From positions 21,485-85,484 of the forward strand of contig JBOGDQ010000070.1 in assembly GCA_050742975.1 (NCBI GenBank): a stretch of 64,000 nt of DNA. Direction: 5' to 3'. The position numbers and the translations under genes were made by a program. The notes under the pieces were generated by a model. That model saw nothing but the letters and a program-made list of their open reading frames with translations, ran no database searches and had not been told where the DNA came from. Positions 44,825 to 53,796 of this stretch are shown one piece after another. Origin of the DNA: JBDTGE01 sp050742975 (GTDB taxonomy: Bacteria; Actinomycetota; Actinomycetes; Mycobacteriales; Jatrophihabitantaceae). The first letter of the stretch is position 1; each line of letters begins with the position of its first letter.

Positions 44825-45406
44825 ATGAAACTCCGCCTGCTCGCTGTCCTGTCGATCGCCGCCGCGCTCGTGCTGTCCGGCTGCACCGGCAAGGACGCGG
44901 TCGTCCAGGGCGACGGCGGGAACAACTTCCACTTCGTCGGCGGCACGTCGCTGGGCAAGTCGTACCCGATCGCCGATCGCAAGAAGGCGGGCAACTTCAC
45001 CGGCGACCTGCTCGACGGAGGCAAGCTCAGCCTGTCCCAGTTCGCCGGCAAGGTCGTCGTCATCAATTTCTGGGCGACCTGGTGCGGTCCGTGCCAGACC
45101 GAGACGCCGCAGTTCGACAGTGTCTACCGCAAGTACAAGGCCAAGGGCGTCGCGTTCATCGGGATCGACACCAAGAACAGCCCTAGCAGCAAGGCCAAGT
45201 CGTTCGTCAAGGACAACGACATCAGCTACCCGATGGTCTACGACCAGACCGGCGAGACCGCGCTGCGGCTGGGCAAGATCCCCGCGCTGTCACTGCCGTT
45301 CACGGTGATCGTCGACAAGCACGGCCGGGTCGCCGTCGTCTACCTGAACGAGATGACGGCCAAGGATCTCGAGCCGCTGCTCGACAAGCTGCTCGCGGAG
45401 TCGTAG
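44825..45406 (+). CDS. TlpA/ResA-like thioredoxin lipoprotein
   Basis: An extracytoplasmic thiol-disulfide protein for cytochrome c maturation, keeping apocytochrome haem-binding cysteines reduced. The 193-residue product starts with a lipoprotein signal (LAVLSIAAALVLSGC), followed by a thioredoxin fold with NFWATWCGPCQTE and cis-Pro in LSLPFTVIVD. It is first of the operon tlpA-ccdA-resB-ccsA (Rv0526-0529 order). Confidence 0.93.
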   Translation: MKLRLLAVLSIAAALVLSGCTGKDAVVQGDGGNNFHFVGGTSLGKSYPIADRKKAGNFTGDLLDGGKLSLSQFAGKVVVINFWATWCGPCQTETPQFDSVYRKYKAKGVAFIGIDTKNSPSSKAKSFVKDNDISYPMVYDQTGETALRLGKIPALSLPFTVIVDKHGRVAVVYLNEMTAKDLEPLLDKLLAES

Positions 45407-46168
45407 ATGCTGCTCGCCGATCCCGGCTTCACGCATGCGGTCAATGACGGCCCGCTGCTCGTCGCCGCGGGGGTGGCCGCGCTGGTCGGCCTGGTCGGCT
45501 TCCTGTCGCCGTGCGTGCTGCCGCTCGTGCCGGGCTATTTGTCCTATGTGGCCGGGCTGTCCGGGTCGGACGAGCGGCCTACGCAGCGGCGCATGTTCGG
45601 CGGAGCGCTGCTGTTCGTGCTCGGCTTCACCGTCATCTTCGTGCTCGAGGGCGTGCTGTTCGGCAGCCTCGGCGCCGCCATCCGCGACCACACGCTGGGG
45701 ATCGAACGGGTGCTCGGCGTCGTCACCATCGTGATGGGCGTGGTCTTCCTCGGCGGCATCGGGTTCCTGCAACGCGAGCGGCGCATCCACCGGCTGCCGG
45801 CGCCGGGACTGGTCGGTGCACCGCTGCTCGGTGCGGCGTTCGGGCTGGCCTGGGCGCCCTGCCTCACCCCGACGTTCGGCGCGGTGTACTCGCTCGCGTT
45901 CCAGGAGGGCACTGCCGGCCGGGGTGCGTTCCTGATGTTCTGCTACTGCCTCGGCCTCGGCGTGCCGTTCGTGCTGGTGGCGCTGGGCTTCGGCTGGGTG
46001 TCCGGCGCGCTCGGCTTCGTGCGGCGGCACGTCCGCGCCGTCAGCCGGGTGGGCGGCGTGCTGCTGATCGTCATCGGCGTCCTGCTCGTCACCGGCGAGT
46101 GGAACTCCTGGATGGACCAGTTGCGGACGTCCGTGGGAACCGGCACGGGCATCGGCGGCGGGCTGTGA
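45407..46168 (+). CDS. ccdA: Cytochrome c biogenesis protein CcdA
   Basis: A membrane thiol transporter passing electrons from cytoplasmic thioredoxin to TlpA/ResA. The 253-residue protein has six membrane helices and two conserved redox cysteines, in GFLSPCVLPLVPGYLSYV and LAWAPCLTPTFGAV. Its ATG directly abuts the tlpA stop. Confidence 0.94.
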   Translation: MLLADPGFTHAVNDGPLLVAAGVAALVGLVGFLSPCVLPLVPGYLSYVAGLSGSDERPTQRRMFGGALLFVLGFTVIFVLEGVLFGSLGAAIRDHTLGIERVLGVVTIVMGVVFLGGIGFLQRERRIHRLPAPGLVGAPLLGAAFGLAWAPCLTPTFGAVYSLAFQEGTAGRGAFLMFCYCLGLGVPFVLVALGFGWVSGALGFVRRHVRAVSRVGGVLLIVIGVLLVTGEWNSWMDQLRTSVGTGTGIGGGL

Positions 46169-46223
46169 AAACCGCACGAAACCGCTCCGCACAAAGCACT
46201 CCGCACTTTCGCGGGGGCCTCGC

Positions 46224-47774
46224 ATGATCACGACGGTCCTTCGTCCGGTGCGGATGACCTGGCGCCGGCTGACCAGCATGCGGACGGCGCTGATCCTGCT
46301 GTTCCTGCTCGCAGTCGCCGCAGTGCCCGGCTCGATCCTGCCCCAGCGCCCGCTCAACCCGACCAAGACCTCGTCGTACATCGCCTCGCACGGCGGCTGG
46401 GGCACGTTCCTGGATCGCATCGGCATGTTCGACGTCTTCGGCTCGGTCTGGTTCGCGGCCATCTACCTGCTGCTGTTCGTCTCGCTCGTCGGCTGCCTGA
46501 TCCCGCGCATCCGGCTGCACGCCCGCGCGATCGCCCGCAAGCCGCTGGCCGCGCCGCGGAACCTGAACCGGCTGCCGGAGAGCGGCGCCGTCGAGGTGGC
46601 GGACACGGCCGAGCAGTACGCGGTTGCCGCGCGCCGCACGCTCGGCCGGCGGTGGCGCGTGACCCGACGCGAGGAACCCTCCGGCGCGATCACGCTGTCC
46701 GCCGAGAAGGGCTACAGCCGCGAGACGGGAAACCTGCTGTTCCACGTCGCACTGCTCAGCGCGCTGATCCTGATCGCCGTCGGCAAGCTGTATAGCTACC
46801 AGGGAACGCTGATCGTCAACCAGGGCGACGGCTTCTGCAACACTGTCTCGCAGTACGACTCGTGGAAGCCCGGACGGCTCGCCTCCGACGGCAAGATCTC
46901 CCCCGCGCCGTTCTGCATCACCAAGCTGGACAAGTTCACCGCGACCTACACCGCGTCCGGCGAGCCGTCCAAGTTCGCGGCCGACGTGACGTACAAGCCG
47001 AACGTCGATGCCGCGTCGAGGAAGACGGCGATCACCGTCAACCATCCGCTGCGGCTCGAGGGCGACCGGGTGTACCTGATCAACCATGGCTTCGCGCCCC
47101 AGGTGACGATCCGCATGCCGGACGGTTCGGTCGTGCACGACACCCAGTCGTTCGTGCCGACCAACGCGACGACCTTCCTGTCCGAGGGCGCCTTCAAGGA
47201 GCAGGGCCGGCCGGGCGCCAAGCAGGACGTCGGCCTCTCCGGGCTGTTCGCGCCGACGCCGCAGGACGAGGGCAACGGCGTCATCACCTCGACGTCACCG
47301 CAGGTGCACAACCCCGTGCTCGCGGTCTTCGTCTATGTCGGCGACCTGAACTACAACGGGATGCCACAGTCGGTGTACTCGCTGGACACGTCGAAGATGA
47401 CCAAGATCGGCGCGGTGAACCTGGCGGTGGGGCAGACCAAGACGTTCGCCCACGGAGTTTCGGTGACGTTCGACGGCTGGGTCCCGTGGGTCAGCTTCCA
47501 GGTCAGCCACGACCCGACGCAGGGCTATCTGCTGATCGCGGTTGTCGCCATGGTGCTTGGGCTGATCGGCTCGCTGAGCATCCGGCGGCGGCGAGTGTGG
47601 CTGCGCATCACCCCTCCGGCGGACCCCCTGGACGGGTCGCCTACCGTTGTCTCCGTCGGCGGCCTGGCCCGCAGCGACTCGGGCAACTTCAGTACCGAGT
47701 TCACGGCGCTGCTGGACCGGCTGCGCGGGGCCGGCAGGCCGGCACGGGAGAGCGTCCCGGCAGGAAGGGAGTGA
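46224..47774 (+). CDS. resB: Cytochrome c biogenesis protein ResB (Ccs1)
   Basis: One half of the System II cytochrome c synthase that joins haem to apocytochrome outside the membrane. The 516-residue protein has three N-terminal helices (from MRTALILLFLLAVAAVPGSI), a large extracytoplasmic domain (~195-430) containing the ResB signature regions, and a C-terminal helix (LLIAVVAMVLGLIGSL). It overlaps or abuts ccsA. Confidence 0.93.
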   Translation: MITTVLRPVRMTWRRLTSMRTALILLFLLAVAAVPGSILPQRPLNPTKTSSYIASHGGWGTFLDRIGMFDVFGSVWFAAIYLLLFVSLVGCLIPRIRLHARAIARKPLAAPRNLNRLPESGAVEVADTAEQYAVAARRTLGRRWRVTRREEPSGAITLSAEKGYSRETGNLLFHVALLSALILIAVGKLYSYQGTLIVNQGDGFCNTVSQYDSWKPGRLASDGKISPAPFCITKLDKFTATYTASGEPSKFAADVTYKPNVDAASRKTAITVNHPLRLEGDRVYLINHGFAPQVTIRMPDGSVVHDTQSFVPTNATTFLSEGAFKEQGRPGAKQDVGLSGLFAPTPQDEGNGVITSTSPQVHNPVLAVFVYVGDLNYNGMPQSVYSLDTSKMTKIGAVNLAVGQTKTFAHGVSVTFDGWVPWVSFQVSHDPTQGYLLIAVVAMVLGLIGSLSIRRRRVWLRITPPADPLDGSPTVVSVGGLARSDSGNFSTEFTALLDRLRGAGRPARESVPAGRE

Positions 47775-47776
47775 CG

Positions 47777-48817
47777 GTGGCTGGCATCGACGGTTCCATG
47801 GCCCACCTGTCCGACTCGTTGTTCACGACCTCGATCGCGATCTACGCGGTCGCGATGGTCGGGTACACGGCCGAATACGCCTTCGGGCGCCGGGGACGGA
47901 TCGCAGCCACGGTGCCGGTCGCCGCGCGCGAGCTCGTGGGCGCCAGGGGGGGTCCCCCCGCCAATTGGGGCGTAACCGGCGGGGGAGGGCCGCCGTCCGT
48001 CGAGTCGATACCCCCTGCGCCGTCTCCTACGCGACCATCGGCCGCCGAGCGCATCGGTCGCTTCTCCTTCGCCATCACCGTGCTGGGCGCGCTGTTCCAC
48101 ACGGCATCCATCGCGGTTCGTGCCACGGCCGTCGACGCGGTGCCGTGGAGCAACATGTACGAGTTCGCATCGGTCGCGGGTCTCGTCGGTGTCATCGCGT
48201 TCATCGCCCTGCTCTGGCGGCTGCCCGCGATCCGGCACCTCGGCGGGCTGATCCTGCTGCCGGTCATCCTGCTGATGTTCCTGGCCGGGACGGTGTTCTA
48301 CTCCAGGGCCCAGCCGCTCGTTCCCGCGCTGCAGTCGTACTGGCTGGCCATCCACGTCACGCTGGTCTCGATCGCCGAGGGCGCGCTGATGACCAGCGCG
48401 GTGCTGACCGTGCTGTTCCTGGCCAAGCAGCGCTACGACCGGATCAGCGTGCGGCCCGGCTTCAAGCCCGGCTCGCTGGCCACGCTTGCCTCGCGGCTGC
48501 CGGACGCGACCACCCTGGACAAGGCCGCGTACCGGATCGTCGCGTTCTCCTTCCCGCTGTACACGGTCGCGATCATCTGCGGTGCCATCTGGGCGGAGGC
48601 CGCCTGGGGGCGGTACTGGGGCTGGGACCCGAAGGAGACCTGGGCGTTCATCGTCTGGGTTATCTACGCCTGCTACCTGCATGCGCGCGCGACCGCCGGC
48701 TGGAAGGGCCGCGCTGCGGCCTGGGTGAACCTGGCCGGGTTCGGTGCGATCATCTTCAACTTCGTGATCGTCAACGTGGTCATCTCCGGGCTGCACTCCT
48801 ACGCCGGCCTCAGCTGA
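47777..48817 (+). CDS. ccsA: Cytochrome c synthase subunit CcsA/CcsB
   Basis: The haem-handling half of System II. The 346-residue polytopic protein has the WWD haem motif WGRYWGWDPKETWAFIVW and conserved His in LHSYAG. GTG 47777 has AGGGAG 6 nt upstream; GTG 47771 overlaps the resB stop. Between helices 1 and 2 is an unusual Gly/Pro loop (GARGGPPANWGVTGGGGPPS) encoded by long G and C runs. Confidence 0.93.
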   Translation: MAGIDGSMAHLSDSLFTTSIAIYAVAMVGYTAEYAFGRRGRIAATVPVAARELVGARGGPPANWGVTGGGGPPSVESIPPAPSPTRPSAAERIGRFSFAITVLGALFHTASIAVRATAVDAVPWSNMYEFASVAGLVGVIAFIALLWRLPAIRHLGGLILLPVILLMFLAGTVFYSRAQPLVPALQSYWLAIHVTLVSIAEGALMTSAVLTVLFLAKQRYDRISVRPGFKPGSLATLASRLPDATTLDKAAYRIVAFSFPLYTVAIICGAIWAEAAWGRYWGWDPKETWAFIVWVIYACYLHARATAGWKGRAAAWVNLAGFGAIIFNFVIVNVVISGLHSYAGLS

Positions 48818-48902
48818 CCCGCCCGCTGCTGCTGCAGCGCTCCGGCGTCCGAGGCCATGATCAAAGTAGCGGTTGCGACCAGATACGACAGGATCGGTGC
48901 TT

Positions 48903-48935
48903 CGGTCGGCGTGGCTGCGGCAGCCACGCCGACCG
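48903..48935. terminator. Perfect hairpin after ccsA operon
   Basis: A 16-bp inverted repeat (CGGTCGGCGTGGCTGC and its complement around a single central G). It lies 86 bp past the ccsA stop, in a 305-bp stretch (48818-49122) with no gene. The lack of a T-run means termination is plausible but unproven. Confidence 0.6.
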
Positions 48936-49122
48936 CGCCCTGTTCGCGGCGGACGGCACCGCTGCAGGACAGCTCCGGTTGCCTTGGCTATCGGATCTGC
49001 CCTTGTCCGGCGACGGATAGTGATGGTGCGGGGTGTATTACGCGCGTCATACAGCTTGGGGAGGCATGGTTCCAGGCAGCCGCGCTCTGCCGCCGATCTG
49101 GAGGTCCTGGGTTGTTGAGCGG

Positions 49123-49488
49123 TCACATATTGATCAACGAGCCGAGGGCGCTCAGCTCGGGCTCGCGTTGGCTTATCGAGTAAGCGACAACCTCGCCGTC
49201 TGGGTGCAGCCAGATACCAGTGAGGTGCTCGCCGGTGTGAGGCGCGAAGCCTTTCGGGCGCCGTGGGGCTACAAATGACCCTCGACCGGTGATGACGACA
49301 ACAGGCCTGTTCGCGACAGGGTGATTCGCGTGTGTACGGGCTCCATAGACCGCGGTATCGGCAATCTGAAAGGTACTGAAAACGTACTTGAGATCGGTCG
49401 GTTTGGGCTCTCCACAGCCCGACGCCAGGCGCCGGAACTCGGCGCGGAGTTGTTCAGCCGGTGCGTCGTCCATCATCTCAGCATGCAC
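49123..49488 (-). CDS. Hypothetical protein
   Basis: About 121 residues (or 117 from the second Met), starting MHAEMMDDAPAEQLRAEF and containing NRPVVVITGRGSFVAPRRP and IWLHPDGEVVAYSIS. I recognise no family. It follows a truncated membrane gene on the same strand, overlapping it by 16 bp. Base composition here is lower in GC than the surroundings, so it could be an acquired or remnant gene. Confidence 0.45.
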   Translation of the reverse strand: MHAEMMDDAPAEQLRAEFRRLASGCGEPKPTDLKYVFSTFQIADTAVYGARTHANHPVANRPVVVITGRGSFVAPRRPKGFAPHTGEHLTGIWLHPDGEVVAYSISQREPELSALGSLINM

Positions 49489-49733
49489 CGACCGGGTCCT
49501 CGGGTCGCCCGCCGACGGTCGGACAAGGCCTCAGGAAGCACCAGGTATCTCGACCACACCGGGCGGCTGACTGCGCCGCCGACCGTCAGCAGCGTGATGC
49601 CCGGCTCGTGCCTGGTTCCGGTGTCCGCGAACCGGCGCGAGCCTAGCCGGACCAGTACGGCGAGCTGCGCGAACGTCGTCAGCAGCGCCAGCGCGGCCAG
49701 CCCGGCGCCTCGCATCGTGAACCAGACCGTCAT
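49473..49733 (-). pseudogene. Truncated ferric-reductase-like membrane protein
   Basis: 86 codons starting MTVWFTMRGAGLAALALLTT, which resembles the first transmembrane helix of ferric reductase-like proteins. The remaining haem-binding helices are absent, and the sequence after about residue 35 is not family-like. ATG 49733 overlaps the apbE stop (ATGA), the normal coupling with the ApbE partner. A deletion downstream probably removed the rest. Confidence 0.5.
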
Positions 49734-50641
49734 GCCGACACCGCCAGCGGATTCTGCTGCGGCCAGCCGCCGACGGTCGTGACCACACCGTCCACGGCAA
49801 CGAAGCGGGCGGCCAGGTTCCGAGCGGCGAACCAGCCGAGCGCATCGGCGCCCAACACGATTCCCGCCGTGCTCGCCGTGTTGGCCGCCAGCGCGCACGG
49901 CGCGTAGACGGAGACGGTGCGCCACGGACCGGCCGCGGGCCGTCCGGTGCGCGGGTCGACGATGTGGTGCACGGCTGCGCCGCCACGACGCCACCGGCGG
50001 ATCACCGTGGTGGACGTGGCCATTCCGCCGTGCCGCACGAGCACGTGCTGACCGGTGTCACCGGCGCGCTCGGCGACGTCGATGCACCAGCCCTGCGGCC
50101 GGTTGCCGGCGACGGCGAGGTCACCGCCGAGCTCGACGAGCACCGCGGTGCCGTAACGCTGCGCGAGGGCGTGCGCGGCGTGATCGGCCAGGTAGGACTT
50201 CGCAGTCGCGCCGAGGTCCAGCGCTGCACCGGGCGGCACGGTCAGCAGCCCGGCGTCGCGGTCCAGCCGCACGTCCCGCCAGGTGCGCACCGCCGCCGAC
50301 GGCGCCGCGGGACCGTCAGCCGAGACCGCCGCGATGTCCCGGTCGTAGCCGAGCCGGCCGAGCGTCGTCCCCACGGTGGGATCGACCAGGCCGCCGGTCG
50401 TGTCTGCGGCGTCGAGGGCGACGGCGACGAGATCGACGAGCAGGCGCGGCACCGGGACGGGTCGGCCGGCGCTCGAGTTCGCCTTCGACAGCGCGGAGTC
50501 CGGACGGAAGCGGCTCGCCGCGGCGTCGACCCGGGCGAGCAGCGCGGCCAGGTCGGCGGCGGCTGGACGGATCGCGCGCTCGTCGTCGACCACGAGCCGG
50601 ACCGTGCAGCTCCACGCCCGCATCACCTGAGTGGCGCTCAT
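49730..50641 (-). CDS. apbE: ApbE, FAD:protein FMN transferase
   Basis: Covalently attaches FMN to Thr/Ser of exported flavoproteins using FAD. The 303-residue protein has SRFRPDSALSKAN, DPTVGTTLGRLGYD, the ALDLGATAKSYLAD motif, VELGGDLAVAG, and HHIVDPRTGRPA, all typical. No flavinylation-target (FMN-binding domain) protein is intact nearby, so its substrate must lie elsewhere or be lost. Confidence 0.92.
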   Translation of the reverse strand: MSATQVMRAWSCTVRLVVDDERAIRPAAADLAALLARVDAAASRFRPDSALSKANSSAGRPVPVPRLLVDLVAVALDAADTTGGLVDPTVGTTLGRLGYDRDIAAVSADGPAAPSAAVRTWRDVRLDRDAGLLTVPPGAALDLGATAKSYLADHAAHALAQRYGTAVLVELGGDLAVAGNRPQGWCIDVAERAGDTGQHVLVRHGGMATSTTVIRRWRRGGAAVHHIVDPRTGRPAAGPWRTVSVYAPCALAANTASTAGIVLGADALGWFAARNLAARFVAVDGVVTTVGGWPQQNPLAVSA

Positions 50642-50678
50642 CGCGACACCGCCGTCGCCCGGCCGGCAGCAAGGCTTC

Positions 50679-50951
50679 TCATGAGCCGTTGCTCCCGCCG
50701 GCGGGAGCCTGATCCTGCGTCGAGCTGGACAGGCCGCCGGTCGAGTCCGATCCGCTGTCCGTGCTGTTCGACGTCGTGGACGTCGTGCCGGTGGTGGTGG
50801 ACGTCGTCCCGTGCGTGGTCGTCGTGGCCGCGGTGCTGTGCGAGACCCCGACGGTCAGCGCCGCGGTGAGCGCGACTCCGGCCGCCGCGGTGCCGCCGCC
50901 GGCGAGGACGGCCAGGCGGACCAGGCGCTTCGGGTTGCTGTTCTCGGTCAT
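50679..50951 (-). CDS. Small Ser/Thr-rich exported or membrane protein
   Basis: A ~90-residue protein with a basic N-terminus, one hydrophobic helix (LVRLAVLAGGGTAAAGVALT) and a low-complexity Thr/Ser/Gly tail. There is no recognised domain. It lies 37 bp upstream of apbE on the same strand, where FMN-binding proteins often occur, so it may be a shortened relative; no flavinylation motif is visible. Confidence 0.6.
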   Translation of the reverse strand: MTENSNPKRLVRLAVLAGGGTAAAGVALTAALTVGVSHSTAATTTTHGTTSTTTGTTSTTSNSTDSGSDSTGGLSSSTQDQAPAGGSNGS

Positions 50952-51035
50952 GCCGTTCACGATCGGGCCCAGCGCATCAGCGCCGCCTCACGCGAACGTC
51001 AAGGCCGTCCTAAGTTCGGCTTTGACCAGGTGAAG

Positions 51036-51611
51036 TCAGCCCGCCGGCCACGCCGGATCGCGCCCGCAGAGGCCGATCAGCCGATCCAGCGGCGGCGCCG
51101 ATGCGGGTACCTCGACGACCGGGCCGAACGGGCCGTCCACCGGACGCAGATCGGCCGAGGCCTCCGCGAGCCTGATGCACTCCTGGACCAGGCCCGGGTC
51201 GGCCGCGAACGGCTGGCCACTGGCCCGGCTGACGTCCCAGCCGTGGACGACCAACTCGTTGACCGCCACCAGTCCCGCGACCTCGCCGGGCAGCGTGATG
51301 CCGCCGACCTCGGTCATCCCGTCCCAGGCGTCCGGCAGGGTCCACGCTCGCGCGAGAGCGCGCAGCTGCACCGGGATCTGCTCGCGCCAGCCGTCGGCGA
51401 GCCGGCTCGCGTCGCCCGACGGGGCCGCCGAACCACCGGGTGGCTGCTCCTTGTTCGCCGCGAACGTGAACGCAAGCGAGAGTCCGTTGACGTGCTCGAT
51501 CAGGTCACCGAGCATGTAGTTCGGGCACGGCGTCGGCGCGCCGAGCTGGTCGTCGGTCACCGCGCCGAGCGCGCCGATCAGCCCTTCGGCCGCGGGGGTC
51601 AGGTAGAGCAT
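51036..51611 (-). CDS. TIGR03086/mycothiol-dependent DinB-fold protein
   Basis: A 191-residue four-helix protein of the maleylpyruvate-isomerase-like group: PCPNYMLGDLIEHVNGL, LVAVNELVVHGWDVSRASGQ, with the three His/Glu metal ligands. Relatives are metal-dependent thiol transferases that may use mycothiol, made by the MshA pathway in this window. The substrate is unknown. Confidence 0.85.
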   Translation of the reverse strand: MLYLTPAAEGLIGALGAVTDDQLGAPTPCPNYMLGDLIEHVNGLSLAFTFAANKEQPPGGSAAPSGDASRLADGWREQIPVQLRALARAWTLPDAWDGMTEVGGITLPGEVAGLVAVNELVVHGWDVSRASGQPFAADPGLVQECIRLAEASADLRPVDGPFGPVVEVPASAPPLDRLIGLCGRDPAWPAG

Positions 51612-51634
51612 GGTCGGGGTGTCCTTTCACGGTT

Positions 51635-51691
51635 GCGTCGTCTCACCAGTCAAGCGTCGTTGCACCAGTGAAGCGTCGTCTCACCAGTCAA
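51635..51691. repeat. Three tandem 19-bp repeats
   Basis: GCGTCGTCTCACCAGTCAA at 51635-51653 and 51673-51691, with a variant at 51654-51672 (three changes). It spans the histidine-kinase stop (51688) and the region upstream of the DinB-fold gene start. It could be a cooperative operator or slippage product. Confidence 0.85.
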
Positions 51692-53013
51692 GCCCAGTGG
51701 AGCAGCAACGTGATCAGCGCGCCCCCTGCTGCGCTTCGTCCGAGCGTCATCGTGCCGCCGCTGCCCTCAGCGCACCGGCGGGCGATGTCCAGGCCCAGCC
51801 CGGTCGAGCCGCGGTCGCTGCGGCCGCGGACCAGGGCGTCCTCCGGCAGCCCCGGCCCGGCGTCGGAGACTTCCAGCACCGCGCCCTCGTCGGATGCGAC
51901 GAGCCGCACGCTGAACGCCGTCCCCTCCGGGGTGTGCGCGATGACGTTCTCCAGCAGCGCGTCGACGGTTGCGGCCAGATCCTCGGCCGATGTCCTGACC
52001 GGCAAAGGGGATTCGGGCAGGTTGACCTCGGTCGGGCGCTCCTGCTCGTCGGCCAGTGCGGACCAGAACGACACCCGCTCGCCGACGACGGAGGTGGCGT
52101 CGCTGGCGGGCATCCGACCCTCGCGCTGCGGACGCCGCGCAGCGTGGATGATCGCGGTGAGCATCCGCTCCAGCGTGCTCACGTGGTTGCCGACGCGCTC
52201 GGCGTCCTCCGGATCGCGCAGCGCCTCGGCGTCCAGGCGCAGCGCGGTCAGCGGGGTGCGCAGCCGGTGCGAGAGGTCCGCGACGGTCTCGCGCTCCTCG
52301 GCGATCAGCTCGTCGATCCGATCGGCCAGCCGGTTCAGCGCCGAACCGACCTCGGCGATCTCGCGCGGGCCGTCGGTCGGTGCGCGCGCGGTCGTGTCAC
52401 CGACTGCGAGCTGCTGCGCCGTGTCGGCGGTGCGGACGAGCGGACGGACGATGCGCCGGGTCAGCAGCTCGGCGGCGAGCGCACCGAGCAGCAGCAGGCC
52501 GAGGCCGCCGCCGACCAGCAGGAACCACCACTTGGCCTCGCCCGCGTGCAGCGCGTCGTTCGACAGGTACACGCGGATGAAGTAGAACGTCGTGCTCGTG
52601 CGAGCGGTCGTCTCGGCCAGCTGCCCGCCGGGGATCGGATGCAGCGTCGCGTTGGGAGCGCCGCCCTCGGGCCCGCCACCGCCGGGCAGGTTGGGGAAGC
52701 CGTTGCGTGCACCCCGCGGGGTGAACTGCGCGGTTCGCGGGTCACTCGGCGTCGTGCCGATCGTCGTGCCGTCGGCCAGCGTCACCGACGTGGGCCGACC
52801 GGTGTTGGCCGATACGGACTGCACGTACGTCGTGATCTTGCTCTTCGTCGGTCCGCTGCCTAGGAAGAAGGCCGCGTTCTTGGCCTGGTCCAGAGTGGCC
52901 TGCTCGGCGCGCTGCGCGACGGCGGAGTGCAGCAGGATGCCGACCGGGATCGCGAAGGCGACCACGACCAGCGTCGTCATCCCGACGACGAGCAGCAGGA
53001 TGCGGCGCCTCAT
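51688..53013 (-). CDS. Sensor histidine kinase
   Basis: A 441-residue kinase: helix 1 at ~5-25, an extracytoplasmic loop to ~155, helix 2 (WWFLLVGGGLGLLLLGALAA), HAMP, the phosphoacceptor in DLSHRLRTPLTALRLDAE, and ATPase motifs (LLENVIAHTPEG, DAGPGLP, GSTGLGLDIARR). The signal is unknown. It is downstream of its response regulator with a 52-bp gap. ATG 53013 is used. Confidence 0.92.
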   Translation of the reverse strand: MRRRILLLVVGMTTLVVVAFAIPVGILLHSAVAQRAEQATLDQAKNAAFFLGSGPTKSKITTYVQSVSANTGRPTSVTLADGTTIGTTPSDPRTAQFTPRGARNGFPNLPGGGGPEGGAPNATLHPIPGGQLAETTARTSTTFYFIRVYLSNDALHAGEAKWWFLLVGGGLGLLLLGALAAELLTRRIVRPLVRTADTAQQLAVGDTTARAPTDGPREIAEVGSALNRLADRIDELIAEERETVADLSHRLRTPLTALRLDAEALRDPEDAERVGNHVSTLERMLTAIIHAARRPQREGRMPASDATSVVGERVSFWSALADEQERPTEVNLPESPLPVRTSAEDLAATVDALLENVIAHTPEGTAFSVRLVASDEGAVLEVSDAGPGLPEDALVRGRSDRGSTGLGLDIARRCAEGSGGTMTLGRSAAGGALITLLLHWA

Positions 53014-53065
53014 GCGGACCTCGACCCAGGCGTGGTCGTGGCCCGCGCGGCAGCGTTTCGGCTCG

Positions 53066-53755
53066 TCATGCCGATTCCGCCGGAGCCACCAGCCGGACGC
53101 CGACGCCGCGCACGCTGTACAGGTAGCGCGGGTTCGCGGCCGTCTCGCCGAGCTTGCGCCGCAGCCAGGACAGGTGCACGTCGACCGTCCGGTCCGAGCC
53201 GCCCCAGGCCAGCTGCCACACCTCGGCCAGCAGGTCGCGCTTGCTGACAACCTCGCCGGCGCGACGTGCCAGGGCCAGCAGCAGCTCGAACTCCTTGCGC
53301 GCGAGCTCGACCGGACGCCCGTCGACGCTCACCTCGTAGCTGCGCGTGTCGATCTTCAGCCCGCCGACGGTGATCACCGGGTCCTCGTCGGTTCGCCCGG
53401 TCCGTCGCAGCACGGCTCGGATGCGCGCGTTCAGTTGGACGGCGGTGAACGGCTTGATCACGTAGTCGTCGGCGCCGAGCTCGAGCAGCCGCACCATCTC
53501 GGACTCCTCGTCGCGCGCGGTGGCCACGATGACCGGGACGTCGCTGACCGCACGCAGCATCGACAGCACGTCGGCCCCGTCGAGATCGGGCAGGCCGAGG
53601 TCGAGGAGCACCACATCCGGCTTGCGCTCCACGGCTGAGGTCAGGGCAGGCATCCCCGAGCTGACCGACGCGACACCGTGGCCGAGTTCGCGCAGGGCAC
53701 GGGTCAGCGCCGTGCGGATGGCGGCATCGTCCTCGACGAGCAGCACCTGGGCCAT
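53066..53755 (-). CDS. OmpR-family response regulator
   Basis: A 229-residue regulator: receiver (LLVEDDAAIRTAL, VVLLDLGLPDLDG, KPFTAVQLNARI) and winged helix (RKEFELLLALARRAGEVVSK, TVDVHLSWLRRKLGE, YSVRGVGVRLV). It pairs with the adjacent kinase. It diverges from mqnL with a 41-bp gap, so their promoters overlap. Confidence 0.93.
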   Translation of the reverse strand: MAQVLLVEDDAAIRTALTRALRELGHGVASVSSGMPALTSAVERKPDVVLLDLGLPDLDGADVLSMLRAVSDVPVIVATARDEESEMVRLLELGADDYVIKPFTAVQLNARIRAVLRRTGRTDEDPVITVGGLKIDTRSYEVSVDGRPVELARKEFELLLALARRAGEVVSKRDLLAEVWQLAWGGSDRTVDVHLSWLRRKLGETAANPRYLYSVRGVGVRLVAPAESA

Positions 53756-53796
53756 GGCCGCGAAGGTACACGCGACAGGCAGGGATACTGGTCGGC

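Noticed and set aside
51635..51691. CRISPR array
   Set aside because: Three contiguous 19-bp repeats with no spacers and no cas genes; no array was seen anywhere in the window.
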